DNA from: Cellulomonas phragmiteti
GTDB lineage: Bacteria > Actinomycetota > Actinomycetes > Actinomycetales > Cellulomonadaceae
NCBI RefSeq assembly: GCF_016862775.1
Contig: NZ_BONP01000016.1
Coordinates: 1 to 64,000 of the forward strand
Reading direction: 5' to 3'
DNA length: 64,000 nt
Shown here: one piece after another, positions 12,481 to 21,474 of the stretch
Layout of the letters: each line of letters opens with the position of its first letter
Numbering within the stretch: position 1 is the stretch's first letter
The notes under the pieces: model-generated
The model's database searches: none
What the model was told of the DNA's origin: nothing
Seen by the model: only the letters and a program-made list of their open reading frames with translations
Translations under genes and position numbers: made by a program

Positions 12481-13838
12481 GACGACACCCCGGCGGGCGC
12501 GACGAGCGAGCCGGGGGTGCCGAGCGAGTCCTCGAAGACGCAGTACCCGACGAGCTCGCCGGCGGCCACCTGGTCGGGGTGGGGCAGCCACACCTCGGCG
12601 TAGCCCCAGTCCAGCAGGTCGGGGTCGAGCGCCGCGACGGCGGCGTCGCACTGCTCGTACGCCGTCTGGAGCACCGGGTCCTCCGCCGTCAGGTCGGTGG
12701 CGGGTGCCCCGGTCGCGGTCAGCAGCGCGACGACCTCGGCGTCGTGGTCGCGGTCGCACGGCACGACGACCGCGTCGGCGAGGTCGTAGTACTCCGGCAG
12801 CACGGCCCAGCAGGTGCCGACGGCGACGTCCTGCGGGAGCGTGTAGGTCGGCAGCACGTCGGCGGACTGCTGCCCCAGCCCGTCCAGCTCGTCCTGGAGG
12901 TCCCCGAGCAGGTCGTCGAGGTCGCCCGAGGAGCTGCCGCCGTCCTCGAGGAGCTGGTCCAGGCCCTGGCCGCCCAGGGCGTCGTTCGTCAGCTGGGCCT
13001 GGGTCGCGCCCCACTGCGCGAACGCGACGACGAGCCAGACGAGGATCCCGAGCATCGCGGTGCCGACGACCCCCACGGCGATCCCGGCGATGGCCATGCC
13101 CCGGCCGCGGGCGCCCGTGCGCCGCACCCGCGCGAGCGCGCCGATGCCGAGCCCGATGCCGATGGGGCCGGTCGCACCGCCGAGCAGCACGAGCCCGGCG
13201 ACCGACGTGGCCAGCGACGCGACCGCCAGGCCGTCGGTGGGGACGACGGGCGCGGCGTTGTACGGCTGTCCCGGAGCGCCGTAGCCGGGCGGGCGGCCGT
13301 AGGGCGCGCCGTAGGGCGGGGGCGGCGACCCGTAGGGCGGCTGCGGGCCGGCGGGCGGCGGGGTGCCGTACGGCGGCTGCCCGCCGGGCGCGGCGTACGG
13401 ACCGGCGCCGTACGGCGGCGCGGGCGGGGGCGGTGGGCCGCCGTACGGCGACGCGGCCGGTGCGCCGCTGTCGGTGCGCACGGCCCACGGGTCGGCGGGC
13501 GCCGCCGCGGGCGGCGGGGTCGCGGCCCCGGTGGGCGCCGCGCCGGGGACGAGCGCCGGAGGCGTCGGCGCGCTCCACGTGAGCGGCTGGGTGTCGCCGG
13601 CACCGGTCGTGATCGGCTGGGTGTCGCCGGCGGCCGGGGCCGGCGGGGCGTCGCCCGGGCGGCCGGAGTACACCGGCGAGGACGACGTCCCCCACGACGC
13701 CGAGTCCGGCGCGCTCGAGGGCGCACCGGGCGCACCGGGAGCGCCCTGCGGGGTCGGCGGTGCGGGCGGCTCCGGCACGGGCGGGGGACCGGCACCCTCG
13801 GCGGGCTCGGGTGCGCGGTCGTCGGGCGTCGACGTCAT
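12477..13838 (-). CDS. DUF4190/septum-formation-domain membrane protein
   Basis: A 453-aa protein with a long Pro/Gly/Tyr-rich cytoplasmic N-terminus (about residues 1-200, with repeated PYG(A/S/T)PP units), a DUF4190-like pair of membrane helices (LAVASLATSVAGLVLLGGAT and MAIAGIAVGVVGTAMLGILV), and an extracellular Septum_form-like domain (VGTCWAVLPEYYDL with VVPCDRDHDAEVVALL). The ATG at 13838 is preceded at 7 nt by a TAGGTT box, suggesting a leaderless mRNA; a TTG at 13847 is the alternative. It overlaps the next gene by 4 bases, and the two share the same C-terminal domain type. Confidence 0.8.
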   Translation of the reverse strand: MTSTPDDRAPEPAEGAGPPPVPEPPAPPTPQGAPGAPGAPSSAPDSASWGTSSSPVYSGRPGDAPPAPAAGDTQPITTGAGDTQPLTWSAPTPPALVPGAAPTGAATPPPAAAPADPWAVRTDSGAPAASPYGGPPPPPAPPYGAGPYAAPGGQPPYGTPPPAGPQPPYGSPPPPYGAPYGRPPGYGAPGQPYNAAPVVPTDGLAVASLATSVAGLVLLGGATGPIGIGLGIGALARVRRTGARGRGMAIAGIAVGVVGTAMLGILVWLVVAFAQWGATQAQLTNDALGGQGLDQLLEDGGSSSGDLDDLLGDLQDELDGLGQQSADVLPTYTLPQDVAVGTCWAVLPEYYDLADAVVVPCDRDHDAEVVALLTATGAPATDLTAEDPVLQTAYEQCDAAVAALDPDLLDWGYAEVWLPHPDQVAAGELVGYCVFEDSLGTPGSLVAPAGVSS

Positions 13839-13845
13839 GGACGGC

Positions 13846-13851
13846 AACCTA
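13846..13851 (-). promoter_or_regulatory. Candidate -10 box, leaderless start
   Basis: TAGGTT on the minus strand, 7 nt before the ATG at 13838. Confidence 0.4.
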
Positions 13852-13914
13852 GCCGAGCGCGGGGCGTGCGGACGTCCCCCGCCCGGATACCACCCGCTCC
13901 CGCGGCGTGCGGGC

Positions 13915-14709
13915 TCACGGCTCGGCGATCTCGAGCACCACGGGCACGTGGTCCGACGGCTGCTTGCCCTTGCGCTCGTCGCGCTCGATGCGGACCCCGC
14001 CGACGCGTGCCGCGAGGGCCGGGCTGGCGTAGGTCAGGTCGATGCGCATGCCCTCGTTGCGGGGGAAGCGCAGCTGCTGGTAGTCCCAGTAGGTGTAGGT
14101 GTGCTCGGCCGGCACGTGCACGCGGGAGACCTCGGTGTACCCCGCGTGGGCGATCGCCTCGAACGCGTCACGCTCGGCGGGAGTCACGTGCGTCCGCCCG
14201 GCGAACCGGGCGACGTCCCAGACGTCGGTGTCCAGCGGGGCGATGTTCCAGTCCCCGACGAGCGCGACCTGCGCCGCGGGGTCGGCCGTCAGCCAGTCCT
14301 GCGCGGCGTCACGCAGCGCCGCGAGCCAGTCGAGCTTGTACGTGTAGTGCGGGTCCTCGATCTCGCGCCCGTTGGGCACGTACAGGCTCCAGACGCGCAC
14401 GCCGCCGCAGGTCGCCCCCAGCGCGCGTGCCTCGGCGGCCGCGGGCTCGCCCCAGGTCGGCTGACCGGGGAACCCGCGCTCGACGTCCTGCAGGCCGACC
14501 CGGGAGACGATCGCGACCCCGTTCCACTGCGAGTACCCGTGCGTCGCGACCTCGTAGCCGAGGGCCTCGAACGGCTCGCGCGGGAACGCCTCGTCCTTGA
14601 CCTTGGTCTCCTGCAGCGCGAGGACGTCGACGCCCGTGCGCTCGAGGAAGCCGACGGCACGGTCGAGGCGGGCACGGATCGAGTTGATGTTCCACGTCGC
14701 GAGGCGCAT
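13915..14709 (-). CDS. xthA: Exodeoxyribonuclease III (AP endonuclease)
   Basis: A 264-aa EEP-superfamily nuclease for base-excision repair. Visible signatures are MRLATWNINSIRARL at the N-terminus, the metal-binding Glu in LALQETK (E34), the middle block VALVGDWNIAP, and the catalytic Asp-His pair in PSDHVPVVLE (about 253-254). Length is standard. The ATG at 14709 starts exactly at the conserved beta strand; there is no Shine-Dalgarno, but TAGCCT lies 8 nt upstream, so it may be leaderless. Confidence 0.95.
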   Translation of the reverse strand: MRLATWNINSIRARLDRAVGFLERTGVDVLALQETKVKDEAFPREPFEALGYEVATHGYSQWNGVAIVSRVGLQDVERGFPGQPTWGEPAAAEARALGATCGGVRVWSLYVPNGREIEDPHYTYKLDWLAALRDAAQDWLTADPAAQVALVGDWNIAPLDTDVWDVARFAGRTHVTPAERDAFEAIAHAGYTEVSRVHVPAEHTYTYWDYQQLRFPRNEGMRIDLTYASPALAARVGGVRIERDERKGKQPSDHVPVVLEIAEP

Positions 14710-14895
14710 GGCGCCGAAGGCTACCGGCGCGCACCGACACCCCGTGCCGCGGTGCGCGTCCGATTCGTCCGGTCCGGTGACATCGCCGCAGGTCGCTGGT
14801 GGCGCGGACCCCCGACCGGTTACCGTGCCGTAGCCCGGCATACCGGACGGGTTCGCCCGAGCGTCGCGGGGCGGCGCACGAGCAACGGAGGAGCG

Positions 14896-15648
14896 ATGAC
14901 GGCCGACCTCGCGGGACGTCGCGCGCTGGTCACCGGTGGCGCCGGCGGGATCGGCGGCGCGGTCGCCGTGGCCCTGGCCCGGGCGGGTGCGGACGTCGCC
15001 CTCACGTACCTCTCCCACGACCCGGCGCCCGTGGTCGCGCAGATCGAGGCGCTCGGCCGTCGCGCGTCCGCCCACCAGCTCGACGCGCGCCACAGCTGGG
15101 ACGTGGACGCGGCCGTCGCCGCCGCGGCCGACGCCCTGGGCGGGCTCGACGTCCTGGTCAACAACGTCGGCGGCCTCGTCGACCGGCGGCCCGTGGCGCG
15201 CACGGACGACGCCCACTGGCACCACGTGATGGACCTCAACCTCTCGTCGGTGTTCTACGTGACGCGCGCCGCGCTCGGCCTGCTGCCCGACGGCGGGCGC
15301 ATCGTCACGATCAGCTCGCAGGCCGCGGCGTCCGGCGGCGGCTCCGGCGGCGTGCCCTACGCGACGGCGAAGGCCGCGGTGGAGGGGTTCACGCGCGGCC
15401 TGGCGCGCGAGCTCGGCCCGCGCCGCATCACCGTCAACGCGGTGGCCCCGGGGTTCGTCGGTGGCACGCCGTTCCACGCCGCGCACACGCCGGAGCCCGC
15501 GCAGCGGGCGGCGGTCGCCGCGACGCCGCTGGGCCGGGCGGGGGAGCCCGAGGACGTCGCCGCCGCGGTGGTGCACCTCGCGTCCGACGGTGCGGCCTTC
15601 GTCACGGGCGTGGTGCTCGACGTCAACGGTGGTGCATGGTTCCGGTGA
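14896..15648 (+). CDS. Short-chain dehydrogenase/reductase (SDR, FabG-like)
   Basis: A 250-aa classical SDR with the cofactor motif TGGAGGIG (residues 13-20), the structural NNVGG motif, the catalytic Ser in TISS and the YATAK active-site motif (Y155, K159). The C-terminal GAAFVTGVVLDVNGG is typical of FabG-like oxidoreductases. The substrate is not predictable; a sugar or ketone reduction is plausible given the following GH43 gene, but that is contextual inference. The ATG has GGAGG about 4 nt upstream. Confidence 0.9.
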   Translation: MTADLAGRRALVTGGAGGIGGAVAVALARAGADVALTYLSHDPAPVVAQIEALGRRASAHQLDARHSWDVDAAVAAAADALGGLDVLVNNVGGLVDRRPVARTDDAHWHHVMDLNLSSVFYVTRAALGLLPDGGRIVTISSQAAASGGGSGGVPYATAKAAVEGFTRGLARELGPRRITVNAVAPGFVGGTPFHAAHTPEPAQRAAVAATPLGRAGEPEDVAAAVVHLASDGAAFVTGVVLDVNGGAWFR

Positions 15649-15769
15649 CCGGGGCACCCGTTCGGAAGTTTCGTCACACCCGCCGCAAACCGTGGACACC
15701 GGCCGGTAGGGTGCGGTCGCGTCGCGTCCGACGGGGACGCGCCGAGGCACAGCAGATGGGCGGCACGTC

Positions 15770-16798
15770 GTGAACGGAACGGGGGCGGGCGTCGAGGACG
15801 TCACGCGCACGGTGGAGGAGGACGGCACCGCACCCGAGGTGGCGCTCGTGGAGGGCCCCCTCGTCGAGGGCGTGTGGACGGCCGACCCCTCGGGGCACGT
15901 CTGGGACGGCGTGCTGTACGTGTACACGTCGCACGACGAGGAGACGGGCGCTCCGCACGACGACGACGGCGGCCACTACGACATGCGGGACTACCGCGTG
16001 ATCGAGCTGCGCGACCTGGGCGGCCCAGCCCTCGAGCACGACGCGGTCCTCCACGTGGACGACGTGCCGTGGGCGACGCGCCAGATGTGGGCGCCCGACG
16101 CCGCCCGCCGCGGCGACACGTTCTACCTGTTCTTCCCCGCGAAGGACGCGGAGGGCGTCTTCCGCATCGGCGTCGCGACGTCCGGCTCGCCGACGGGTCC
16201 GTTCGTCGCCGAGTGCGAGCCGATCGCGGGGATCGGCAGCATCGACCCCGCCGTGTTCACCGACGACGACGGGACCGGCTACCTGTACGTCGGCGGGATC
16301 ATGGGCGGTCAGCTGCAGCGCTGGGACGGTGACACCTACACCGGCGTCGACGCGTACCCCGCTGCGGACGCGCCGGCGCTCGGACCGCGCGTCGCCCGTC
16401 TGACCGACGACCTCCTGGCGCTCGCCGAGCCCGCGCGCGAGGTCGTCGTCACGGACGCCGCGGGGGTTCCGCTCACGCACGGCGACCCGCGCAGGTTCTT
16501 CGAGGGCCCCTGGGTCTCGCGCATCGACGGCGTCTACCACCTGCTGTACTCGACGGGCGCCGCGCACACCCTGGTGCACGCCACGTCGGACTCGCCCTAC
16601 GGGCCCTTCACGTTCCGCGGCACCGTGCTGGAGCCCGTCGCCGGCTGGACCACGCAGGGCTCCATCGTGCAGCTCGACGGGCGCTGGTACCTGCTCTACC
16701 ACGACGCGCAGGTCTCGGGCCGCGACCACCTGCGCAACGTGCGGATCGCCCCGCTGACCCTCCACGCCGACGGTCGGCTGACGGCCTCTCCCCGCTGA
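15770..16798 (+). CDS. Glycoside hydrolase family 43 protein
   Basis: A 342-aa five-bladed propeller glycosidase. The three acidic catalytic residues of GH43 are visible: Asp39 (VWTADPSGH, general base), Asp159 (GSIDPAVFTDDDG, pKa modulator) and Glu245 (FFEGPWV, general acid). Family members are beta-xylosidases, alpha-L-arabinofuranosidases or arabinanases; the linkage cannot be assigned. There is no secretion signal, suggesting action on imported oligosaccharides. The GTG at 15770 has only a weak GGGCGG upstream. Confidence 0.9.
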   Translation: MNGTGAGVEDVTRTVEEDGTAPEVALVEGPLVEGVWTADPSGHVWDGVLYVYTSHDEETGAPHDDDGGHYDMRDYRVIELRDLGGPALEHDAVLHVDDVPWATRQMWAPDAARRGDTFYLFFPAKDAEGVFRIGVATSGSPTGPFVAECEPIAGIGSIDPAVFTDDDGTGYLYVGGIMGGQLQRWDGDTYTGVDAYPAADAPALGPRVARLTDDLLALAEPAREVVVTDAAGVPLTHGDPRRFFEGPWVSRIDGVYHLLYSTGAAHTLVHATSDSPYGPFTFRGTVLEPVAGWTTQGSIVQLDGRWYLLYHDAQVSGRDHLRNVRIAPLTLHADGRLTASPR

Positions 16799-16804
16799 CG
16801 GACC

Positions 16805-16837
16805 CGCGGGCGCCCTCCGAGCCGGAGGACGCCCGCG
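16805..16837. terminator. Bidirectional terminator hairpin
   Basis: A 15-position stem with one C/A mismatch (arms 16805-16819 and 16823-16837) and a 3-nt AGC loop lies between the convergent GH43 stop (16798) and the stop of the minus-strand gene (16841). Confidence 0.75.
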
Positions 16838-16840
16838 GCG

Positions 16841-17401
16841 TCAGGAGCGCCGGCGGGCGGCGCGCGCCGCGGCCACCGCGACCAGGGCCCCGGCGACCCA
16901 CGGACCGGCGACGATCAGCGGGTCCAGCACCTGGTGGCGCACGTCCACGCGGCCCCGGCGCGAGGCGACGGGGTGCCGGCGCGGCTCGGACAGGACACCC
17001 GTCTGCGTGATCGGGTTGTCGGGGCGCAGGGTCGCCATCGACCGCAGGTGCGCCTCGGCGGCGTCGACGCGGTCGGCGGCGATGAGCAGGAGCCAGTGCG
17101 CCGCCCGGGCCTCGCTGAAGCGCTCGTAGGAGTAGCGGCGGATCACCCCCGACAGCCCGCGCGGGGGCTGCGCCGTCCCGAACACGGGCGTCAGCCGCTC
17201 GTGCTCGATCGACCGCTCGCGCGGGTAGGTCTCGGGCTGCGGGTCGGGCAGGTCCCAGTGCGCGCCGGTGGGCAGGTCGAACCGCTCGCGCGGCACCTGC
17301 GGCCGGTCGGCGGGGTCGAGGTCGGCACCCCAGCCGGGGATGCGCGCACGCAGCTCGTCCGGGCTCTCGGGCAGGGGCGGCTTGTCGGCGGTGTACGGCA
17401 T
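16841..17401 (-). CDS. Hypothetical protein with C-terminal membrane anchor
   Basis: A 186-aa protein I do not recognise. The N-terminus is hydrophilic and Pro-rich (MPYTADKPPLPESPDELRAR), the middle contains RYSYERFSEARAAHWLLL with a predicted amphipathic helix, and the C-terminus ends in one hydrophobic segment (LIVAGPWVAGALVAVAAA) plus an RRRS tail. It starts 12 bp after the alcohol dehydrogenase stop on the same strand, so the two are probably cotranscribed; it may anchor or modulate that enzyme, but nothing in the sequence proves it. Confidence 0.65.
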   Translation of the reverse strand: MPYTADKPPLPESPDELRARIPGWGADLDPADRPQVPRERFDLPTGAHWDLPDPQPETYPRERSIEHERLTPVFGTAQPPRGLSGVIRRYSYERFSEARAAHWLLLIAADRVDAAEAHLRSMATLRPDNPITQTGVLSEPRRHPVASRRGRVDVRHQVLDPLIVAGPWVAGALVAVAAARAARRRS

Positions 17402-17413
17402 GGTCGCGTCCTC

Positions 17414-18562
17414 TCAGTCCGTCGACGGGACGATCAGCGGCTTGATGCAGCCGTCGAGCTTGGCGGACATCAGGTGGTACCCCTCGGCGATGTGCTCGAG
17501 CGGGATGTGGTGCGTGACCACGTCGCTGGGGGTCAGGTACCCGGCCTGGATGTGCTCGAGGAGGCGCGGCCACTGCCGCTTGGCGGGTGCCTGGTTCATG
17601 CGCAGCGTCAGGCCCTTGTTCATCGCGTCACCGAACTTCACGGCCGAGAAGATCGGTCCGTACGCGCCCATCACCGAGACGGTGCCGCCCTTGCGGACGC
17701 CGTCGATCGCCCAGTTCAGCGCGACCGGGGAGCCGCCCTGCAGCTTGAGCTTCGCGGCCGTCACGTGCTGGACGAGGTTGCCGTCGGCCTCCGCGCCGAC
17801 CGCCTCGATCACGCGGTCGGCGCCGAGCCCGTCCGTCGCCTTCTTCAGCTCCACGACGATGTCGTCGAACTCGGCGAAGTTGCGGGTCTCCGCGTACGCG
17901 AACTCCCGCGCCTTCTCCAGGCGGTACTCGAGCTGGTCGACGACGATGACGCGCCCGGCTCCCATGAGCCACGCGGACCGGGCGGCGAACAGCCCGACGG
18001 GCCCGGCTCCCAGGACGGCGACGGTGTCGCCCTCGGCGATGTCGGCGAGCTGCGCACCGAAGTACCCGGTCGCCAGCGCGTCGGTCATGAGCACGGCGTC
18101 GTCGTCGCTCATCCAGTCGGGGATGACGGACGGGCCGACGTCGGCGAACGGGACGCGCACGTACTCCGCCTGACCCCCGTCGTAGCCGCCCGTGGTGTGC
18201 GAGTAGCCGTAGATGCCGCCGACCGCCGTGGCGTTGGGGTTCACGTTGTGGCAGTTGGAGTACAGGCCCCGCGCGCAGAAGAAGCACGTGCCGCAGTAGA
18301 TGTTGAACGGGACCATCACGCGGTCGCCGACCTGCAGGTTCTGCACCGAGGGCCCGACCTTCTCCACGACGCCCACGAACTCGTGCCCGAAGGTGTGGCC
18401 GATCCGGGTGTCGGGCATCATCCCGTGGTAAAGGTGCAGGTCGGAGCCGCAGATCGCCGCCCGGACGACACGGACGACCGCGTCGTTGGGGTGCTCGATC
18501 CCCGGGACGTCCTTCTCCTCGACGCGGACCTTGTAGGGCCCGCGGTACGCCATCGCTCGCAT
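17414..18562 (-). CDS. Zinc-dependent alcohol dehydrogenase (formaldehyde dehydrogenase-like MDR)
   Basis: A 382-aa medium-chain dehydrogenase. Catalytic zinc ligands are C38 (AAICGSDLHLYHG) and H60-E61 (FGHEFVG); the structural zinc site is C90, C93, C96 and C104. The Rossmann motif is VLGAGPVGLF. The extended insert and overall layout resemble glutathione-independent formaldehyde dehydrogenase-like enzymes. The ATG at 18562 has GGAGG 5 nt upstream; the longer upstream extension of the frame is not coding. It is transcribed away from a damaged Mn-catalase gene across 271 bp in which I see no other gene. Confidence 0.92.
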   Translation of the reverse strand: MRAMAYRGPYKVRVEEKDVPGIEHPNDAVVRVVRAAICGSDLHLYHGMMPDTRIGHTFGHEFVGVVEKVGPSVQNLQVGDRVMVPFNIYCGTCFFCARGLYSNCHNVNPNATAVGGIYGYSHTTGGYDGGQAEYVRVPFADVGPSVIPDWMSDDDAVLMTDALATGYFGAQLADIAEGDTVAVLGAGPVGLFAARSAWLMGAGRVIVVDQLEYRLEKAREFAYAETRNFAEFDDIVVELKKATDGLGADRVIEAVGAEADGNLVQHVTAAKLKLQGGSPVALNWAIDGVRKGGTVSVMGAYGPIFSAVKFGDAMNKGLTLRMNQAPAKRQWPRLLEHIQAGYLTPSDVVTHHIPLEHIAEGYHLMSAKLDGCIKPLIVPSTD

Positions 18563-18833
18563 CGGTTCCTCCACGTGGGTGACCTCCAGGGTGCGCACGC
18601 CCCCGCCCCGCCCGCATCCCGGGAGCGGTCGCGCGGCTCGCCGTGCGAGGTCGCCGGGCTCGGCTTGGCGTCGGTGGCGGCGGGGCATCGCGGTCCCGTC
18701 TCCCGCACCGACGGAGGAAGCCCGTCGACGCCAACCCGGCCTGCCCGGGCGGCGCCCGACCAGGCACCGTCGCGCAGCCGTGGTCCCCGCACCACCCACC
18801 CGCGCCCTGGTGGCCAGGGCTTGGAGGTTGCGC

Positions 18834-19390
18834 ACGTTCTTCGACTGGCAAGAGCTTCAGCACAAGGCCACACCCGACAAGCCCGACGCGGTCGACGCCC
18901 GCAAGCTGCAGGAGGTCCTGGGCGGTCAGTACGGCGGGATCGGTGCCGAGGAGTTCGGCCACGTCGAGATGCTGGCCACGATGATCGCCCAGCTCCTGGA
19001 GAAGGCCCCCGTGGGCGTCACCGAGGACGCGGTCCAGAGCGACCCCACGGTCGCCGCCGTGATCGGCGGGACCGACCTGCAGCACGCGATCGTCGCGGGC
19101 GCCGGCGCCCGCCCCGTCGACAGCATGGCAACCCCTGGACGGCCGGGTACATCACGGCGAGCGGCAACCTGCTGGCGGACTTCACCGTCAACGCCAACGC
19201 CGAGATGCAGGGCCGCGTGCAGGTCGCGCGGCTCGACCACATGACCGACGACCACGGCGTCCGCGACCTGCTCGCCTTCCTGCTGGCGCGCGACACCATG
19301 CACCAGAACCAGTGGATCGCCGCGGCCCGTGAGCTCCAGGAGGAGGGGTTCGAGGGGCTGCCGGTGCCCAGCAACGACGTGCGCGCCGTC
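18834..19390 (+). pseudogene. Manganese catalase, degraded
   Basis: Two adjacent frames together spell a di-manganese catalase. The first, from 18834, reads TFFDWQELQHKATPDKPDA and later AEEFGHVEMLATMIAQLLE. The second, from about 19128, reads NPWTAGYITASGNLLADF and ARDTMHQNQWIAAARELQ. There are four lesions. (1) The expected ATG after GGAGGTTGCGC is ACG. (2) About 25-30 codons, including the segment with the first Glu metal ligand, are missing near 18936. (3) One G of an expected GGC is missing at about 19128, shifting the frame. (4) Homology stops at about 19377 (LPVPSN), so the C-terminal part is absent. A TTG at 18828 could still initiate, but the product could not be functional. Confidence 0.8.
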
Positions 19391-19514
19391 GCGGACGTCC
19401 ACGGCCGCCGCCGCAGGTCGTCGCGACGCCCGGTGCCGTCGCGCCCGAGGTCGCGTGGCCCGACGGGGGCCGTGCGCGCCGCGGGCGACCGTCGTGCGGC
19501 ACGAGGGTGCGGGC

Positions 19515-19901
19515 GTGCTGACGAGCGTCGCGGCGCGTACGGACGCGGCCGTGGACTGGTCGCAGGTCACCGCCGAGCTCGGGACGACCGCAGCCCTCCT
19601 CGCCGCGATGGTGGCGGACCGCGTCGCGCTGGACGACCTGCGCCAGGACGTCGACGACCTCACCGCGGCGATGCGCACGCGAGCGGTCATCGACCAGGCG
19701 ATCGGGGTCGTCATGGCGAGCCGGCGCTGCACGCCCGCGCAGGCGCTCGACACCCTGCGGACCGCGTCCCAGCACCACAACGAGAAGGTCAGCGCCGTCG
19801 CCGCGCGCGTCGTGGGCCGGGTCGCAGGCCGGCCGGTGCCGCCGCCCGAGCCGTTCCTGCCGCGTCGTCGCACGCCGGGGCGGTCATCCGCCCCGGCGTG
19901 A
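19515..19901 (+). CDS. Small ANTAR-domain protein
   Basis: A 128-aa protein whose centre is an ANTAR RNA-binding domain: LDDLRQDVDDLTAAMRTRAV leads into VIDQAIGVVMASRRCTPAQA and a final helix. ANTAR domains bind tandem hairpins in nascent RNA and cause antitermination. No GAF, PAS or receiver domain precedes it; only about 40 residues lie upstream of the coiled coil, so it may be a stand-alone or truncated regulator. The GTG at 19515 with GAGGG 6 nt upstream is preferred over a GTG at 19497. It sits directly after the catalase remnant. Confidence 0.72.
   Translation: MLTSVAARTDAAVDWSQVTAELGTTAALLAAMVADRVALDDLRQDVDDLTAAMRTRAVIDQAIGVVMASRRCTPAQALDTLRTASQHHNEKVSAVAARVVGRVAGRPVPPPEPFLPRRRTPGRSSAPA
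19871..19900. terminator. Bidirectional terminator overlapping a gene end
   Basis: A perfect 13-bp stem (19871-19883 with 19888-19900) with a TCAT loop covers the last codons and stop of the ANTAR gene and lies 10 bp from the convergent glpK stop. Confidence 0.75.
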
Positions 19902-19910
19902 CGACGCGCG

Positions 19911-21431
19911 TCAGCGCACGTCGTCGTCGACCCAGTCGAACGACCGGGTGACGGCCTTCTTCCACAGCCGGTACTGCCGGTCGCGCTCGTCGTCCGCCAT
20001 GTCGGGCTCCCAGCGCTTGTCCTCGGCCCAGTTGTCGATGACGTCCTGCTCGCCCGACCAGTAGCCGACCGCGATGCCGGCGGCGTACGCGGCACCCAGC
20101 GCGGTGGTCTCGGCGACCTTGGGCCGCACCACGGGCACGCCGAGGATGTCGGCCTGGAACTGCATGAGCGCGTCGTTGGCGACCATCCCGCCGTCGACCT
20201 TCAGCTCGGTGAGGTCGACGCCCGAGTCCGCGTTCATGGCGTCGAGGACCTCGCGCGTCTGGAAGGCCGTGGCCTCGAGCGCCGCGCGTGCGATGTGCTC
20301 CTTGGTGACGTAGCGGGTCAGCCCGACGATGGCGCCGCGGGCGTCGGAGCGCCAGTAGGGCGCGAACAGGCCCGAGAACGCGGGGACGAAGTACACCCCG
20401 CCGTTGTCGTCCACGGCCGCTGCGAGCCGCTCGACCTCCGGCGCCGAGGAGATGATGCCCAGGTTGTCCCGCAGCCACTGGACCAGGGAGCCCGTGACGG
20501 CGATGGAGCCCTCGAGGGCGTACACGGTCTCGCGGTCGCCGATCTTGTAGCAGACGGTCGTGAGCAGGCCGTTCTCGGACGCGACCGGCTCGGTGCCCGT
20601 GTTGATGAGCATGAAGTTGCCGGTGCCGTACGTGTTCTTGGCCTGCCCGACCTCGAAGCACGCCTGCCCGAAGGTCGCGGCCTGCTGGTCGCCCAGGATC
20701 CCCGCGATCGGGACGCCCGGCAGCAGCCCGCCCTTGCGCCCGGAGCCGTACACCTCGGACGACGAGCGGATCTCCGGGAGCATCGACATCGGGATGCCCA
20801 TCTCCCCGGCGATCTCCTCGTTCCACGTCAGGGAGTCGATGTTCATCAGCATGGTCCGCGACGCGTTGGTCGGGTCGGTGACGTGGATGCCGCCCTTGAC
20901 GCCGCCCGTCATGTTCCACAGCAGCCAGGAGTCGGTGGTGCCGAACGCGAGGCGCCCGGCCTCGGCCTTCTCGCGGGCACCCTCGACGTTGTCGAGGATC
21001 CAGCGGATCTTCGGGCCCGAGAGGTAGGTGGCCAGCGGCAGGCCGACGCGGTCCTTGTAGCGTTCCGCGCCGCCGCCGAGCGCCGCCAGCTCGTCGCAGA
21101 TCTTCTGGGTCCGGGTGTCCTGCCAGACGATGGCGTGGTGCACGGGCTCGCCGGTCTCGCGGTCCCACACCACGGCGGTCTCGCGCTGGTTGGTGATCCC
21201 GACGGCGGCGATGTCCTCGTGGGTGAGGCTCGCGCGCCCGAGCGCCATGCCGACGACCTCGCGGGTGTTCACCCAGATCTCGGCGGCGTCGTGCTCGACC
21301 CAGCCGGCCTTCGGGAAGATCTGCTGGTGCTCCTTCTGCCCCACGGAGACGACCTGACCTCCGTGGTCGAAGATCATCGCGCGGGTGGAGGTGGTGCCCT
21401 GGTCGACGGCCATCACGTACGTGTCGGTCAT
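19911..21431 (-). CDS. glpK: Glycerol kinase
   Basis: A 506-aa FGGY-family kinase phosphorylating glycerol to sn-glycerol 3-phosphate. The N-terminal phosphate-binding motif [15 protein letters not shown], the substrate region [11 protein letters not shown], the second-domain ADP motif [16 protein letters not shown] and the family signature [12 protein letters not shown] are all present. It starts at an ATG (21431) with AGAAGAGG upstream, and is the last gene of a glpD-glpF-glpK operon with 43-53 bp gaps. Confidence 0.97.
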   Translation of the reverse strand: MTDTYVMAVDQGTTSTRAMIFDHGGQVVSVGQKEHQQIFPKAGWVEHDAAEIWVNTREVVGMALGRASLTHEDIAAVGITNQRETAVVWDRETGEPVHHAIVWQDTRTQKICDELAALGGGAERYKDRVGLPLATYLSGPKIRWILDNVEGAREKAEAGRLAFGTTDSWLLWNMTGGVKGGIHVTDPTNASRTMLMNIDSLTWNEEIAGEMGIPMSMLPEIRSSSEVYGSGRKGGLLPGVPIAGILGDQQAATFGQACFEVGQAKNTYGTGNFMLINTGTEPVASENGLLTTVCYKIGDRETVYALEGSIAVTGSLVQWLRDNLGIISSAPEVERLAAAVDDNGGVYFVPAFSGLFAPYWRSDARGAIVGLTRYVTKEHIARAALEATAFQTREVLDAMNADSGVDLTELKVDGGMVANDALMQFQADILGVPVVRPKVAETTALGAAYAAGIAVGYWSGEQDVIDNWAEDKRWEPDMADDERDRQYRLWKKAVTRSFDWVDDDVR

Positions 21432-21474
21432 TGCGTCTGCCTCTTCTCGGGACGGGTCGGGGAGGTGCGGGTGG

